DNA from: Bog-1181 sp964565765
GTDB taxonomy: Bacteria > Oederibacteriota > PGYV01 > Palsa-1178
Assembly (NCBI GenBank): GCA_964565765.1
Contig: CAZMGF010000001.1
Span: 50,004-114,003 of the forward strand
DNA: 64,000 bases
Direction of reading: 5' to 3'
Below, in pieces: positions 16,463 to 25,269 of the stretch. A model generated the notes under the pieces. It had not been told where the DNA came from. It saw nothing but the letters and a program-made list of their open reading frames with translations, and searched no databases. Each line of letters begins with the position of its first letter. Within the stretch, counting starts at the first letter, position 1. The translations under genes and the position numbers were made by a program.

Positions 16463-17755
16463 TCAGACTTCCGCCTTTACATTGTTTTTTACCACGCTCA
16501 CTGTCAAATCTTTGCACTCTTTTGACAATTTTTTGGACAATTCGTTCCAGTTTATTTTCAGGGTTATCATCTCCGCGGGCCTGGCATATTTTTCCATGTG
16601 TGAGTAAACAGCGTTACCGTTATCCGTGATATTTATTGAAATTTTTTCTGAAAATTCCCTTGAAACACGCAGCTCCACAAAAACAGGGTTGGCTGAGCCG
16701 TACACACTTGATATTTTCTGCGGAATTACGGAACGCACGCCATCTCCGGGAATAATGTTTACGGTATCCGGCGCTTCAGGCGCTCCGGCAGCGAAATGGG
16801 CCGCGCTTATTCCGGCAGCTGAACCGGCCGCCGAGACATAATCCACCAGGTCGTAAATGGTGACCACATTTCCGGCAGCGAATATGCCGGCCACGTTTGT
16901 GGACATCTTTTCGTCAACGACCGGCCCGAGTGTAAGCGGGTCAAGGGCGACGCCTGCTTTTCTGGAAAGTTCATTCTCCGGAATCAGGCCGACTGAAAGC
17001 AGCAGTGTATCACAGGTGATTATTTTTTCAGTGCCCGCCACAGGAACAAGGGATTCATCCACTTTTACTGTCTCCACAGCCTCTACCCTTTTTTTGCCTA
17101 TAATGCGTTTTATCGTGGTGGAAAGCTCAAGTGGAATATTAAAATCATTGAGGCACTGCACGTAATTGCGCCTTAAGCCGGTAAGGTAGGGGAGGAGTTC
17201 AACCACCTTTATTACATTTGCCCCCTCGATTGTGAGCCTCCTGGCCATTATCATGCCGATATCACCGGAGCCAAGTATTACAAAATTTTTGCCCGGCATA
17301 TAACCCTCTATATTTACGAGCCGCTGAACCATGCCCGCTGTATAAACACCGGCGGGCCTTTCTCCGGGAATCCTTATCTGCGCGCGTGTGCGCTCCCTGC
17401 AGCCCATGGCGAGCACCACAGCCCGCGCGTAAAGCTCTATAAATCCGTCGGAGCTGTTTGCGGCGTATATTTTTCTCTCCGGCGTGAGGTCCAGTACCAT
17501 TGTGTCAAAAAGCATTTCTATTTCTAGCCCCTTCGCCTCATCTATGAAATTCGAGGCGTATGCCGGGCCCGGCAGATCCTTTTTAAATATGACCGAGCCG
17601 AAGCCGTTGTGTATACACTGGAGCAGTATTCCCCCCGGTTCGTTGTTGCGCTCTATTATAAGGACATCCTTTGCCCCTGTTTTTTTTGCTTCTATGGCGG
17701 CTGCCAGGCCCGCGGGCCCCGCGCCTATTACTATGACGTCATAATTATTTTTCAT
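16463..17755 (-). CDS. FAD/NAD-dependent oxidoreductase of the glycerol operon
   Basis: 430 residues: an N-terminal Rossmann FAD motif (VIVIGAGPAGLAAA), a second nucleotide fold (NFVILGSGDIGMIMARR) and the C-terminal ATG-like motif (GIFAAGNVV). It belongs to the pyridine nucleotide-disulfide oxidoreductase superfamily but lacks a redox-active CxxxxC. In glpA-type operons of anaerobes it pairs with the GlpA-like protein and the DUF1667 protein, probably to move electrons from glycerol-3-phosphate to an acceptor. Its start overlaps the glpA-like stop by 4 nt. Confidence 0.88.
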   Translation of the reverse strand: MKNNYDVIVIGAGPAGLAAAIEAKKTGAKDVLIIERNNEPGGILLQCIHNGFGSVIFKKDLPGPAYASNFIDEAKGLEIEMLFDTMVLDLTPERKIYAANSSDGFIELYARAVVLAMGCRERTRAQIRIPGERPAGVYTAGMVQRLVNIEGYMPGKNFVILGSGDIGMIMARRLTIEGANVIKVVELLPYLTGLRRNYVQCLNDFNIPLELSTTIKRIIGKKRVEAVETVKVDESLVPVAGTEKIITCDTLLLSVGLIPENELSRKAGVALDPLTLGPVVDEKMSTNVAGIFAAGNVVTIYDLVDYVSAAGSAAGISAAHFAAGAPEAPDTVNIIPGDGVRSVIPQKISSVYGSANPVFVELRVSREFSEKISINITDNGNAVYSHMEKYARPAEMITLKINWNELSKKLSKECKDLTVSVVKNNVKAEV

Positions 17756-19212
17756 GACAGGGGAACTTCCTTTGTCTTCCTGAAAACAAGTTCGCTGCCT
17801 TTGCCTTTTTTTGTAACGGCTGTTTCGGGGATGTTAAGCTCCCTGGCCATTATCTGCATTACGCGCGGGTAATCAAATGCCCCCTGGCAGCGGCCGGTGC
17901 CAAGCCAGGTCCTGCGTTTTATCCCGTCATATGTGCGCGCGGGAACGGGAGAGCGCATTGCGTCTATTATTTCACCTTCTGTTATTTCCTCACAGCGGCA
18001 CACAATCCTGCCGTAAGACGGATTTTTACTTACAAGTTCAGCTTTATCTTTTAATGAAAGGGTGTGGAAATGGGGAGTATGCCTGCGCACGGGGTTCCAC
18101 TCGTTTTTTTCCTTTAAATTTGCCCCTGCTTCATCAAGCAGGCTTATGGCTTTAAGGGCAATTGCCGGGGCAGAGGCAAAACCCGGGGATTCTATGCCGC
18201 ATATATTCAGGAGCCCTTTTATCTCTTTTGGAGCCTCTATAATAAAATCACGCGCGCCGTTTCCTGAGGCCCTTATGCCGGCATAAACCGCTATTACGTT
18301 CTTCGGGTCAATAGAAGGGACAAGTTTTTTCGCACCGTTTATGACTTCGTCGAGCCCCGCTGAAGTTGTGGCGGAGTCCTCCTTATTTTCACATGACTCA
18401 TTATTGGGGCCGATCATTACATTGCCGTGGGTTGTGGTGGAGACAAGTATGCCCTTGCCTTTTTCCGTGGGAACGGGGAAGAGGACGTTATTTATTGAAA
18501 GTTTCATCGGGTCAAAAATAAGATAGGAACCCTTGCGCGGGGTTATCGCGAAATTTTCCATTGTGGAGGCCTTATGCGCCACAGAGTCGCTGTATATGCC
18601 TGCTGAATTTATTGCCCATTTGCAGAAAAAATCACCGCGGTTTGTTTTAACCCCCGTTATCCGGCCGTTATTGGTTATAAAATCCGTGAACTCCGTTTCA
18701 AAAAGGTAATCCACACCGTTTGCCACGGCGTTTTCCGCCGCCGCAAGCACTGCGCCGAAAGGGTCAATCACCGCCGCGGAAGGGGCCCAGAGCGCCCCTG
18801 ATGCCGCCGGATTTATAAGGGGCTCGCGTGTCATAAACTCATCACGGGAAAGTATCTTCAATCCGGGAATGGAATTGGCTATGCCCTGTTCATATAATAC
18901 ACGAAGCCTGGGAAGCTCTTCACTGCCGATTGCCACCACATAGCTGCCGCTGCTTTTAAATGAAATGCCGAGTTCCGGAGCAAGGGTGTGCCAGATTTTA
19001 TTGCCTGCGGAATTCATTGCGGCCTTTGTGGTCCCGGGAGCGGGGTCATATCCGGCGTGTATGATGGCGGAATTGGCTGAGCTCGGGTTCATGCCTACAT
19101 CAGCCTCTTTCTCAATGACGAGCATGCTGATATCATATTTTGAGAGATACCTGGCAGTAAGGGAACCCACTATACCGGAGCCGATAATTATTATGTCGTA
19201 TCTATTTTTCAT
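17752..19212 (-). CDS. glpA: GlpA-like glycerol-3-phosphate dehydrogenase flavoprotein
   Basis: 486 residues: an N-terminal DAO-type FAD domain (IIIGSGIVGSLTARYLS) and a C-terminal BFD-like domain (about residues 405-465). The BFD domain begins CRCEEITEGEI and ends GTGRCQGAFDYP. The family normally has four cluster-binding cysteines with Cys after QGxF; here that position is Asp, so only three are present. The enzyme should oxidise glycerol-3-phosphate to dihydroxyacetone phosphate. The gene lies 15 nt after glpK and overlaps the following flavoprotein by 4 nt. Confidence 0.88.
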   Translation of the reverse strand: MKNRYDIIIIGSGIVGSLTARYLSKYDISMLVIEKEADVGMNPSSANSAIIHAGYDPAPGTTKAAMNSAGNKIWHTLAPELGISFKSSGSYVVAIGSEELPRLRVLYEQGIANSIPGLKILSRDEFMTREPLINPAASGALWAPSAAVIDPFGAVLAAAENAVANGVDYLFETEFTDFITNNGRITGVKTNRGDFFCKWAINSAGIYSDSVAHKASTMENFAITPRKGSYLIFDPMKLSINNVLFPVPTEKGKGILVSTTTHGNVMIGPNNESCENKEDSATTSAGLDEVINGAKKLVPSIDPKNVIAVYAGIRASGNGARDFIIEAPKEIKGLLNICGIESPGFASAPAIALKAISLLDEAGANLKEKNEWNPVRRHTPHFHTLSLKDKAELVSKNPSYGRIVCRCEEITEGEIIDAMRSPVPARTYDGIKRRTWLGTGRCQGAFDYPRVMQIMARELNIPETAVTKKGKGSELVFRKTKEVPLS

Positions 19213-19227
19213 ATTGCTCCCGTGATT

Positions 19228-20733
19228 TTATTCTTCCCATCCGATTGAACGTGTTACTGCCTTTTTCCATCCTGAAAAATACTTTGCCCGCTTTTCAGCG
19301 GCCATTGACGGCTTCCATTCATTTGACAGGGTCCAGTTTTGTTTAAGCTCATCCGTCGATTTCCAGAAACCTGCCGCAAGCCCCGCGGCATACGCCGCGC
19401 CCAGCGCGGTTGTCTCAGCAACTTTTGGATTTATGACATTTACACCAAGCATATCCGCCTGGAACTGCATTAAAAGAGCGCTTGCGGTCATACCGCCGTC
19501 AACTTTTAATCCGGAAAGTTTTATTCCTGAATCTTTTGACATTGCCTCAAATAGGTCGCGCGCCTGGTAAGCCGTTGCTTCCAGCGCGGCACGTGCTATT
19601 TGCGGGGCGCCTGTAAAGTGGGTCATTCCTATTATAAGGCCGCGCGCATCGGAGCGCCAGTATGGGGCAAAGAGGCCGGAAAACGCGGGCACGAAATAGA
19701 CTCCGCCGTTATCCTCGGATTGCGCGGCAAGCTCGTTTATTTCAGGGGCCGTTTTTATCAGCCTTAATTTATCACGCACCCACTGGACAAGCGAACCGGC
19801 AATGGCGACAGAGCCTTCCAGCGCATAAACCGCCGGAGCCGCGCCTATTTTATAAGCTACGGTTGTTAAAAGTCCGTTCCTTGATATCACGGGCTTTGTA
19901 CCGGTGTTCATGAGCAGGAAACATCCTGTTCCATAGGTGTTTTTTGCCTCACCCGGGGAAAAACACGCCTGTCCGAAGAGCGCGGCCTGCTGGTCGCCAA
20001 GGTCCGCCATAACAGGTATTTCACCTTCGAAAGGCCCATCTTTTTTTGTCATACCGTATGACGCGGGGTCGCTTGACGGCCTGATTTCGGGGAGCATTGA
20101 ACCCGGCACGCCGAATATCTTCATCATTTTTTTATCCCACTGAAGGGTTTTCAGGTCCATAAGCATTGTGCGCGATGCGTTCGTCGGATCCGTAATGTGG
20201 CGGCCGCCGGTTAAGTTCCATATTATCCATGAATCCATATTGCCGAATATGGCGCTGCCGTCCAGGGCGGATTTTTTTACGGCAGGAACATTATCAAGGA
20301 GCCATTTTAATTTCGGCCCGGAAAAATATGTGGCCAGAGGAAGCCCTGTGGATTTCTGAAAACGGCGCATGCCGCCGCTTTTTGTGAGCTTGTTACATAT
20401 TGATGCCGTGCGCAAATCCTGCCACACAATGGCGTTGTAAAGCGGTTTTCCGGTGTTTTTATCCCAGACAACCGTTGTTTCACGCTGGTTTGTGACGCCG
20501 ATGGAGCATATTTCCTCCGGCTTAATTGAGGATTTTGAAAGGGTTTGTTTTATGCATTCAATTACATTTTCCCATATTTCAACCGCGTCGTGTTCCACAT
20601 ATCCGGCCTGCGGGTAGATTTGCTTGTGCTCCAACTGGTGCGAGGCGATGGGTTCCCCGGAATGGTTGAAAATTATAAAACGCGAGCTTGTGGTGCCCTG
20701 GTCTATTGCGCCTGCGTATTTTTTCTCGGCCAT
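19228..20733 (-). CDS. glpK: Glycerol kinase
   Basis: 501 residues of the FGGY kinase family with the glycerol kinase N-terminal signature AGAIDQGTTSSR, substrate residues in NQRETTVVWD and the C-terminal glycerol kinase segment LKVDGGMTASALLMQFQAD. It phosphorylates glycerol with ATP in the cytoplasm and is first in the operon. The ATG at 20733 is preceded by GGAGGT 6 nt upstream; a longer in-frame start near 20790 would lie within the promoter. No glycerol facilitator gene is in the window. Confidence 0.95.
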   Translation of the reverse strand: MAEKKYAGAIDQGTTSSRFIIFNHSGEPIASHQLEHKQIYPQAGYVEHDAVEIWENVIECIKQTLSKSSIKPEEICSIGVTNQRETTVVWDKNTGKPLYNAIVWQDLRTASICNKLTKSGGMRRFQKSTGLPLATYFSGPKLKWLLDNVPAVKKSALDGSAIFGNMDSWIIWNLTGGRHITDPTNASRTMLMDLKTLQWDKKMMKIFGVPGSMLPEIRPSSDPASYGMTKKDGPFEGEIPVMADLGDQQAALFGQACFSPGEAKNTYGTGCFLLMNTGTKPVISRNGLLTTVAYKIGAAPAVYALEGSVAIAGSLVQWVRDKLRLIKTAPEINELAAQSEDNGGVYFVPAFSGLFAPYWRSDARGLIIGMTHFTGAPQIARAALEATAYQARDLFEAMSKDSGIKLSGLKVDGGMTASALLMQFQADMLGVNVINPKVAETTALGAAYAAGLAAGFWKSTDELKQNWTLSNEWKPSMAAEKRAKYFSGWKKAVTRSIGWEE

Positions 20734-20761
20734 GATTACCTCCGGATATCGTCGTGATATT

Positions 20762-20790
20762 ATTAAACAGTATTTTATATTGATTGTCAA
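20762..20790 (-). promoter_or_regulatory. Sigma-70 promoter of the glycerol operon
   Basis: On the minus strand: TTGACA (20785-20790), a 17-bp spacer and TTTAAT (20762-20767). The predicted transcript start is about 20 nt before the glpK ATG. Confidence 0.7.
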
Positions 20791-20819
20791 TTGGGAAGAA
20801 ATCCGCCGCCCTTATGGGG

Positions 20820-21809
20820 CTACTGGATTTTTATTGTTACATTAAGGTTATTGCCGGACGCGGATATTGCGGAGGAGTTTTCTGAAAGAAGGCCGCCGAA
20901 GACGCTTACCCTGTTCTTGCCGTTTCTTTTGGCATAATACAGGCAGTTGTCCGCGTTTTTGATTATTTCCTGGCAGCTTTTTATCCCTTTGCTCCATGCA
21001 ACCAGGCCGAAGCTGGCGGTCACCCGTATATTTATTCCGTTATAATTAAAGTCAGTCTCTTCAAGGGACATCCTCAGGCGCTCGGCCATATAAAGAGAGG
21101 AATTAGTGTCGGAGTAAGGGACTATTATTATGAATTCGTCACCGCCAAAGCGCCCGACAATGGAAATGTTCCTTGATTTTTCAATGAATAGCCTGGCCGC
21201 ACTTTTAAGAATCATGTCGCCGCATATATGGCCATAGGTGTCGTTTATGCCCTTAAAGTTGTCAATATCAACAAGAATAAGAGTGAACGGGGCGTTCGTC
21301 CTGTCGGCAATGTCAATATACTGGATAAGTTTTTTATCCACGTAGGCCCTGTTATAAACTCCGGTCAAAAAATCTATTTTCATTTTTTCTTCCAGGTCCC
21401 TGTGGCTTATTTCCAGAATTTCAAACTGTTCACGGAGTATATTGTTTATTTCCCTGTGGGTTATCATGCCGACAAGCCTGTTGTTGCTGACAACAGGAAG
21501 CCTGTTTATAAGGTTTATCTGCATGATGTCGTTGGCTGAAACAACATCAAGCCCGGGGTCCACTGAAATAAAATCTCTTTTCATGATATTATCCGCTATC
21601 ATTTCAAGGTATTTTACGGGCTCTTTTATTATGCATTCAAAAATGTCGCTGCGCGCGGCTATGCCAAGGGGCTTCATTTCGTCATTAACTATAACCACCG
21701 CGCCAACGTCAAACTTTAAAAGTTTTTTGATCAGCTCTGTGATACTTTCGGACGGGCCGGCTGTGACTGTATCTTTTGACATAATGTCCATTACTTTAAG
21801 GCCGTTCAT
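20820..21809 (-). CDS. CBS-pair diguanylate cyclase (CBS-GGDEF)
   Basis: 329 residues: two CBS domains (about 1-125), a short coiled linker and a GGDEF domain (about 155-315) with intact GRFGGDEF, DIDNFKGINDTYGH and the C-terminal AKRNGKNRV. It should make c-di-GMP in the cytoplasm, with CBS domains sensing an adenine nucleotide. The inhibitory site upstream of GGDEF reads RNIS rather than RxxD, so product inhibition may be lost. The ATG at 21809 has GGAG upstream; an earlier in-frame ATG has none. The last residues are hydrophilic and variable. Confidence 0.9.
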   Translation of the reverse strand: MNGLKVMDIMSKDTVTAGPSESITELIKKLLKFDVGAVVIVNDEMKPLGIAARSDIFECIIKEPVKYLEMIADNIMKRDFISVDPGLDVVSANDIMQINLINRLPVVSNNRLVGMITHREINNILREQFEILEISHRDLEEKMKIDFLTGVYNRAYVDKKLIQYIDIADRTNAPFTLILVDIDNFKGINDTYGHICGDMILKSAARLFIEKSRNISIVGRFGGDEFIIIVPYSDTNSSLYMAERLRMSLEETDFNYNGINIRVTASFGLVAWSKGIKSCQEIIKNADNCLYYAKRNGKNRVSVFGGLLSENSSAISASGNNLNVTIKIQ

Positions 21810-22002
21810 GTTGCATCTCCACATATCACAGAATTATGCGTAATAATTATTGCAATGAAAATTTAATTTTTCATTAATTGGGTGTTAATTTTAAGGTAAT
21901 ATGATTTTGACGGCGGTTGAGGCAAGAATCCGTATTAACTTGACAAAAACGCGGTGCGGGAATAATATTTTTAAAATAACGGAAAAAGGAGCGGCTGCTG
22001 AT

Positions 22003-22863
22003 ATGATAAAAATTCATTCTGATTTATGCAGAGGCTGCGGTGAATGCATTTCGGTCTGTCACGAAAGGTGCATGCGCCTTGTTGATAAAAAAATAGATAT
22101 TAATTATGAACGTTGCAGTACATGCGGGCAATGCGCCGCAATTTGCCCGGAGAGGGCGCTCTGGTGGAATGACAGCAGGCCGGAAATTTTTGATACGTCG
22201 TTGCGGCCCGGCAGGGAACAGGTTGAGGAACTTTTAATGGAACGCAGGACAAACAGGCATTTTACCCCTGAAAAACCGCCGAAGGATTTAATAGAAGAAA
22301 TCATTAATATGGGAGCTTATGCCCCGACGCATAATTTTCGCATGCGCAGTATAGCGGTAGATGATGAGGCCCTGATAGATATTATAGACGCCGAGCTGTT
22401 TAAAAAGACTAAAACCGTTTATGAAACATTTTTTAGGCCGCCTATAATAAAATGGCTCATACAATTTATGCCTGAACCGGTAAAAAAAGAGTTTTTTAAG
22501 GCGGAGCCAAAGCTTGAGGCTTCCATTAAAGCCGGAAAGGGATATATATTAAGGCCGCCGGTTATTATCTACATTATAGGGGATAAACGGACGCCCTTAA
22601 GCCTGGAAAGTGCGCAGTATTCTATTTATAACATTGACCTTTACGCCAGGGCGAACGGCCTGGGGTTCAGAAACCTCACCGGAAATAATATGTTTTTGAA
22701 CGGCGGCGGGAGAATCAGAAAAATTCTGGGAATAAAAAAGAGCGAATCAATATTCGCGGCCGGAGCGCTGGGGTTTGTGTCAAGAAATTTCAGGAATAAA
22801 GTAACCGGAAAAAAACTTCCCGTCAGCTGGTCCGCCGCGGATCCGCACTTTAACGGCAAATAA
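22003..22863 (+). CDS. Ferredoxin-nitroreductase fusion protein
   Basis: 286 residues. The N-terminal 2x[4Fe-4S] ferredoxin (residues 1-60) has CRGCGECISVCHERC and CSTCGQCAAICP. A nitroreductase-type FMN domain follows (RRTNRHFTPEKPP, APTHNFRMRS, NGLGFRNLTGNN). Such proteins reduce substrates with FMN using electrons from internal Fe-S clusters; the substrate is unknown. The start has AAAAAGGAG about 10 nt upstream. An open frame continues to 21901 but lacks homologous features. Monocistronic, before the ars operon. Confidence 0.88.
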   Translation: MIKIHSDLCRGCGECISVCHERCMRLVDKKIDINYERCSTCGQCAAICPERALWWNDSRPEIFDTSLRPGREQVEELLMERRTNRHFTPEKPPKDLIEEIINMGAYAPTHNFRMRSIAVDDEALIDIIDAELFKKTKTVYETFFRPPIIKWLIQFMPEPVKKEFFKAEPKLEASIKAGKGYILRPPVIIYIIGDKRTPLSLESAQYSIYNIDLYARANGLGFRNLTGNNMFLNGGGRIRKILGIKKSESIFAAGALGFVSRNFRNKVTGKKLPVSWSAADPHFNGK

Positions 22864-22915
22864 CGTACTGCTGTAAAGCAGGAGCCCTGCCCTTATACAT
22901 GGCTGAAAATACCAC

Positions 22916-22960
22916 TTGACAAACTTAAACTATATTTGTATATTTGAATATATAAATATA
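22916..22960 (+). promoter_or_regulatory. ars promoter and likely ArsR operator
   Basis: TTGACA (22916-22921), a 17-bp spacer and TATATT (22939-22944). An AT-rich inverted repeat TATATTT-N8-AAATATA (22939-22960) overlaps the -10 box, the expected site for repression by ArsR. Confidence 0.8.
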
Positions 22961-22975
22961 CTTAGGAGGTGCGCC

Positions 22976-23374
22976 GTGAAAGAAACAGTTAATATGCTTA
23001 AGGCGCTCGGGGATGAAACCAGGCTGAGAATTTACATGCTTCTGTCTGAAAAAGGGGAGCTTTGTGTCTGCGATATAACCAGCATTATTGAAATAACACA
23101 GACGCATGCTTCCAGAAGCCTTGGAGTATTGAAAAACGCAGGGCTTGTGAAGGACAGAAGAGACGGCCTCTGGATGCATTATTCCATAATTAAAGAAGGC
23201 ATCAGTGAGGCTGTAATGTCATTTGTCGGGGAAATATCCAGGGGAAATGAAACATTGAAAAACGATATAAAAAAATCAAAAATTGTACTTAAGAAAAACG
23301 CCGGGTGCTGTAAAAAATATTGCAAACAGGAAAAGCTGGCTTTAAAGGAGAATTTAATTGGAAACACAAATTAA
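22976..23374 (+). CDS. arsR: ArsR-family arsenic-responsive repressor
   Basis: 132 residues, winged helix-turn-helix. The metal-sensing ELCVCD motif (C30, C32) sits at the start of the recognition region, followed by ITQTHASRSLGVLKNAGLV. The C-terminus has extra cysteines (NAGCCKKYC). The GTG start has AGGAGGT 5 nt upstream. It should release the operator when As(III) binds. It is the first gene of a three-gene arsenic resistance operon with overlapping genes. Confidence 0.93.
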   Translation: MKETVNMLKALGDETRLRIYMLLSEKGELCVCDITSIIEITQTHASRSLGVLKNAGLVKDRRDGLWMHYSIIKEGISEAVMSFVGEISRGNETLKNDIKKSKIVLKKNAGCCKKYCKQEKLALKENLIGNTN

Positions 23375-24410
23375 AAAACTGTCATTTATCGACAGGTTCC
23401 TGACACTGTGGATATTCCTGGCAATCGGGGCCGGAATTGCGATTGGTTATTTTTGGCCGCAAGCCACAGGATTTATCAGCGGCTTTAACATAGGAACGAC
23501 TTCCATACCAATAGCCATAGGCCTGATAATAATGATGTATCCACCACTTGCAAAGGTAAAATATGAAAAAATGAGCGAAGTATTTCACAATAAAAAACTG
23601 CTCACCCTTGCCCTGGTACAGAACTGGCTGACCGGACCGGTTTTGATGTTCGGCCTCGCTGTTTTATTTCTGCGGAACTATCCGGAATATATGATAGGGG
23701 TAATACTTGTAGGGCTGGCAAGGTGCATTGCAATGGTTATCATCTGGAACGATCTTGCCGGCGGCGACAGGGAACTCGGCGTCGGGCTTGTGGCATTTAA
23801 CGCCGTCGCCCAGATGCTTTTCTATGCCGTATACATATGGTTTTTCATCACATTTTTATTGAATGTTCTGGGGCTTACAAAAGGGATTCACATATCAATT
23901 TCCATATGGGAATCCGCCAAAACCGTTCTTATTTACCTGGGCATTCCATTTTTTGCCGGGATGGCTACAAGATATATACTGCAAAAGGCAAAGGGAAACG
24001 AATGGTATGAAAAACGTTTTATACCAAAAATCAGCCCGCTGACACTTGTGGCGCTGCTTTTTACCATAGTGGTAATGTTTTCATTAAAAGGGGGATATAT
24101 AATTAAAAAACCCCTCGATGTCGTGATAGTGGCGGTTCCGATGATTTTGTATTTTGTATTAATGTGGTTTGTTACATTTTTTATTGCCGGGGCGCTGGGA
24201 GCGGATTATAAACAGAGAGTGGCGGTTTCTTTTACCGCGGCAAGCAATGATTTTGAACTCGCCATTGCTGTTGCAATAGGGATATTCGGTATAAGTTCGG
24301 GGCAGGCTTTCGCCGCTGTAATTGGGCCGCTTGTCGAAGTGCCCGTGATGATACTGCTTGTTAACGCGGCAGCGGGATTAAAAGCTGTTTTTAAGGAGGC
24401 GGAAAAATGA
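23358..24410 (+). CDS. acr3: Arsenite efflux permease, ACR3 type
   Basis: 350 residues and about ten membrane helices. Family signatures include IGLIIMMYPPLAKV and FTAASNDFELAIAVAIGIFG, which contain functionally important residues of ACR3. It exports arsenite from the cytoplasm using the proton gradient. The TTG start has AAAGGAG 7 nt upstream and overlaps the end of arsR by 17 nt, indicating translational coupling. Also called arsB in many annotations, but it is unrelated to the E. coli ArsB family. Confidence 0.94.
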   Translation: METQIKKLSFIDRFLTLWIFLAIGAGIAIGYFWPQATGFISGFNIGTTSIPIAIGLIIMMYPPLAKVKYEKMSEVFHNKKLLTLALVQNWLTGPVLMFGLAVLFLRNYPEYMIGVILVGLARCIAMVIIWNDLAGGDRELGVGLVAFNAVAQMLFYAVYIWFFITFLLNVLGLTKGIHISISIWESAKTVLIYLGIPFFAGMATRYILQKAKGNEWYEKRFIPKISPLTLVALLFTIVVMFSLKGGYIIKKPLDVVIVAVPMILYFVLMWFVTFFIAGALGADYKQRVAVSFTAASNDFELAIAVAIGIFGISSGQAFAAVIGPLVEVPVMILLVNAAAGLKAVFKEAEK

Positions 24411-24829
24411 TCAAAGTATTGTTTGTATGTATTCATAACAGCGCCAGGAGCCAGATGGCCGAGGCGTATCTCAACAAGTTCGCCGGCGACAGGTTTGCCG
24501 CGGAAAGCGCGGGCATTGAGCCCGGAACGCTGAATCCTCTTGTTGTCAAAAGCATGATGCAGGATGGCATTGATATTTCAGGCAATAAAACCAAATCAGT
24601 TTTTGACTTCTATAAGCAGGGCAGGATATTTGATTATGTGATAACGGTATGCGACAAAGAAGCCGCGGAACGCTGCCCGTTATTTATAGGTGTTACGCAA
24701 AGGCTGCACTGGTCGTTCCCGGATCCTTCGAAACTTGAGGGAAGTGAAGGGGAAAAACTGGAGAAAATATCAGGAATCAGGGACGCGATAAAATCGCAGA
24801 TATTGGAATGGGTAAAGACCATAAAATAG
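24407..24829 (+). CDS. arsC: Arsenate reductase, thioredoxin-coupled LMW-PTP type
   Basis: 140 residues. The phosphatase-like P-loop CIHNSAR gives C8 and R14; the relay cysteines C82 (TVCDKEA) and C90 (ERCPLF) match the ArsC of Staphylococcus and Bacillus, which is recycled by thioredoxin. It reduces arsenate to arsenite for export by the upstream permease. The start overlaps acr3 by 4 nt. A strong terminator follows. Confidence 0.94.
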   Translation: MIKVLFVCIHNSARSQMAEAYLNKFAGDRFAAESAGIEPGTLNPLVVKSMMQDGIDISGNKTKSVFDFYKQGRIFDYVITVCDKEAAERCPLFIGVTQRLHWSFPDPSKLEGSEGEKLEKISGIRDAIKSQILEWVKTIK

Positions 24830-24850
24830 TTAAACTGGAATATTTTAATA

Positions 24851-24882
24851 AAAAGGGCCCCGGCTGACCAGGGCCCCTTTGT
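24851..24882 (+). terminator. Terminator of the ars operon
   Basis: A GC-rich hairpin (AAAGGGCCCC/GGGGCCCTTT-like) around GGCTGACCA, flanked by A-rich and T-rich runs. It can work in both directions and also faces the small minus-strand gene. Confidence 0.8.
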
Positions 24883-24952
24883 TGCCGCAATCAATGTATA
24901 TAATTCAGGTTTTACCGGCGCCGGCCGTCAAACGGCTTGTTAAAAACACCGT

Positions 24953-25105
24953 TTAATTGTTAAATACAAGGCGCAGGTACCGCCTGAAATATTCCAGTTC
25001 TTTCTTTTCATCCTCATCCAGGAACCTCTTAGGATCATCGCTGTCTTCTATTGTGAAAATAGTATCCTCGTCATAAAGGCTCAAAGGGTAATCATTTATA
25101 AACAT
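24953..25105 (-). CDS. Small acidic protein, 50 residues, unknown
   Basis: A short open frame with a strong ribosome site (GAGGTGAT, about 5 nt before ATG). The product begins MFINDYPLSLYDEDT, has a run of acidic residues (EDSDD, DEDEKKELE) and ends in an aromatic/basic helix-like segment (YFRRYLRLVFNN). No cysteine and no membrane segment. It faces the ars terminator on its left and has its own upstream region on the right. I do not recognise the family; the ribosome site and codon use are the evidence that it is real. Confidence 0.6.
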   Translation of the reverse strand: MFINDYPLSLYDEDTIFTIEDSDDPKRFLDEDEKKELEYFRRYLRLVFNN

Positions 25106-25269
25106 ATATCACCTCACACAGGTTTCTTGCATCAAATATAACAGCCGCAGCGTAATTTTCGGTTAATTTTGTGTGATATGAATGTTAATTGGGGGGGGAA
25201 ATTATGGAACAATTATGCCGTTTAGACCGTCAAATTTTACGAAGGTATAAAACCCTTTTGGAGGTTTCT

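Noticed and set aside
21901..22002. N-terminal extension of the ferredoxin-nitroreductase
   Set aside because: The extra 34 residues look non-conserved, and AAAAAGGAG supports the ATG at 22003.
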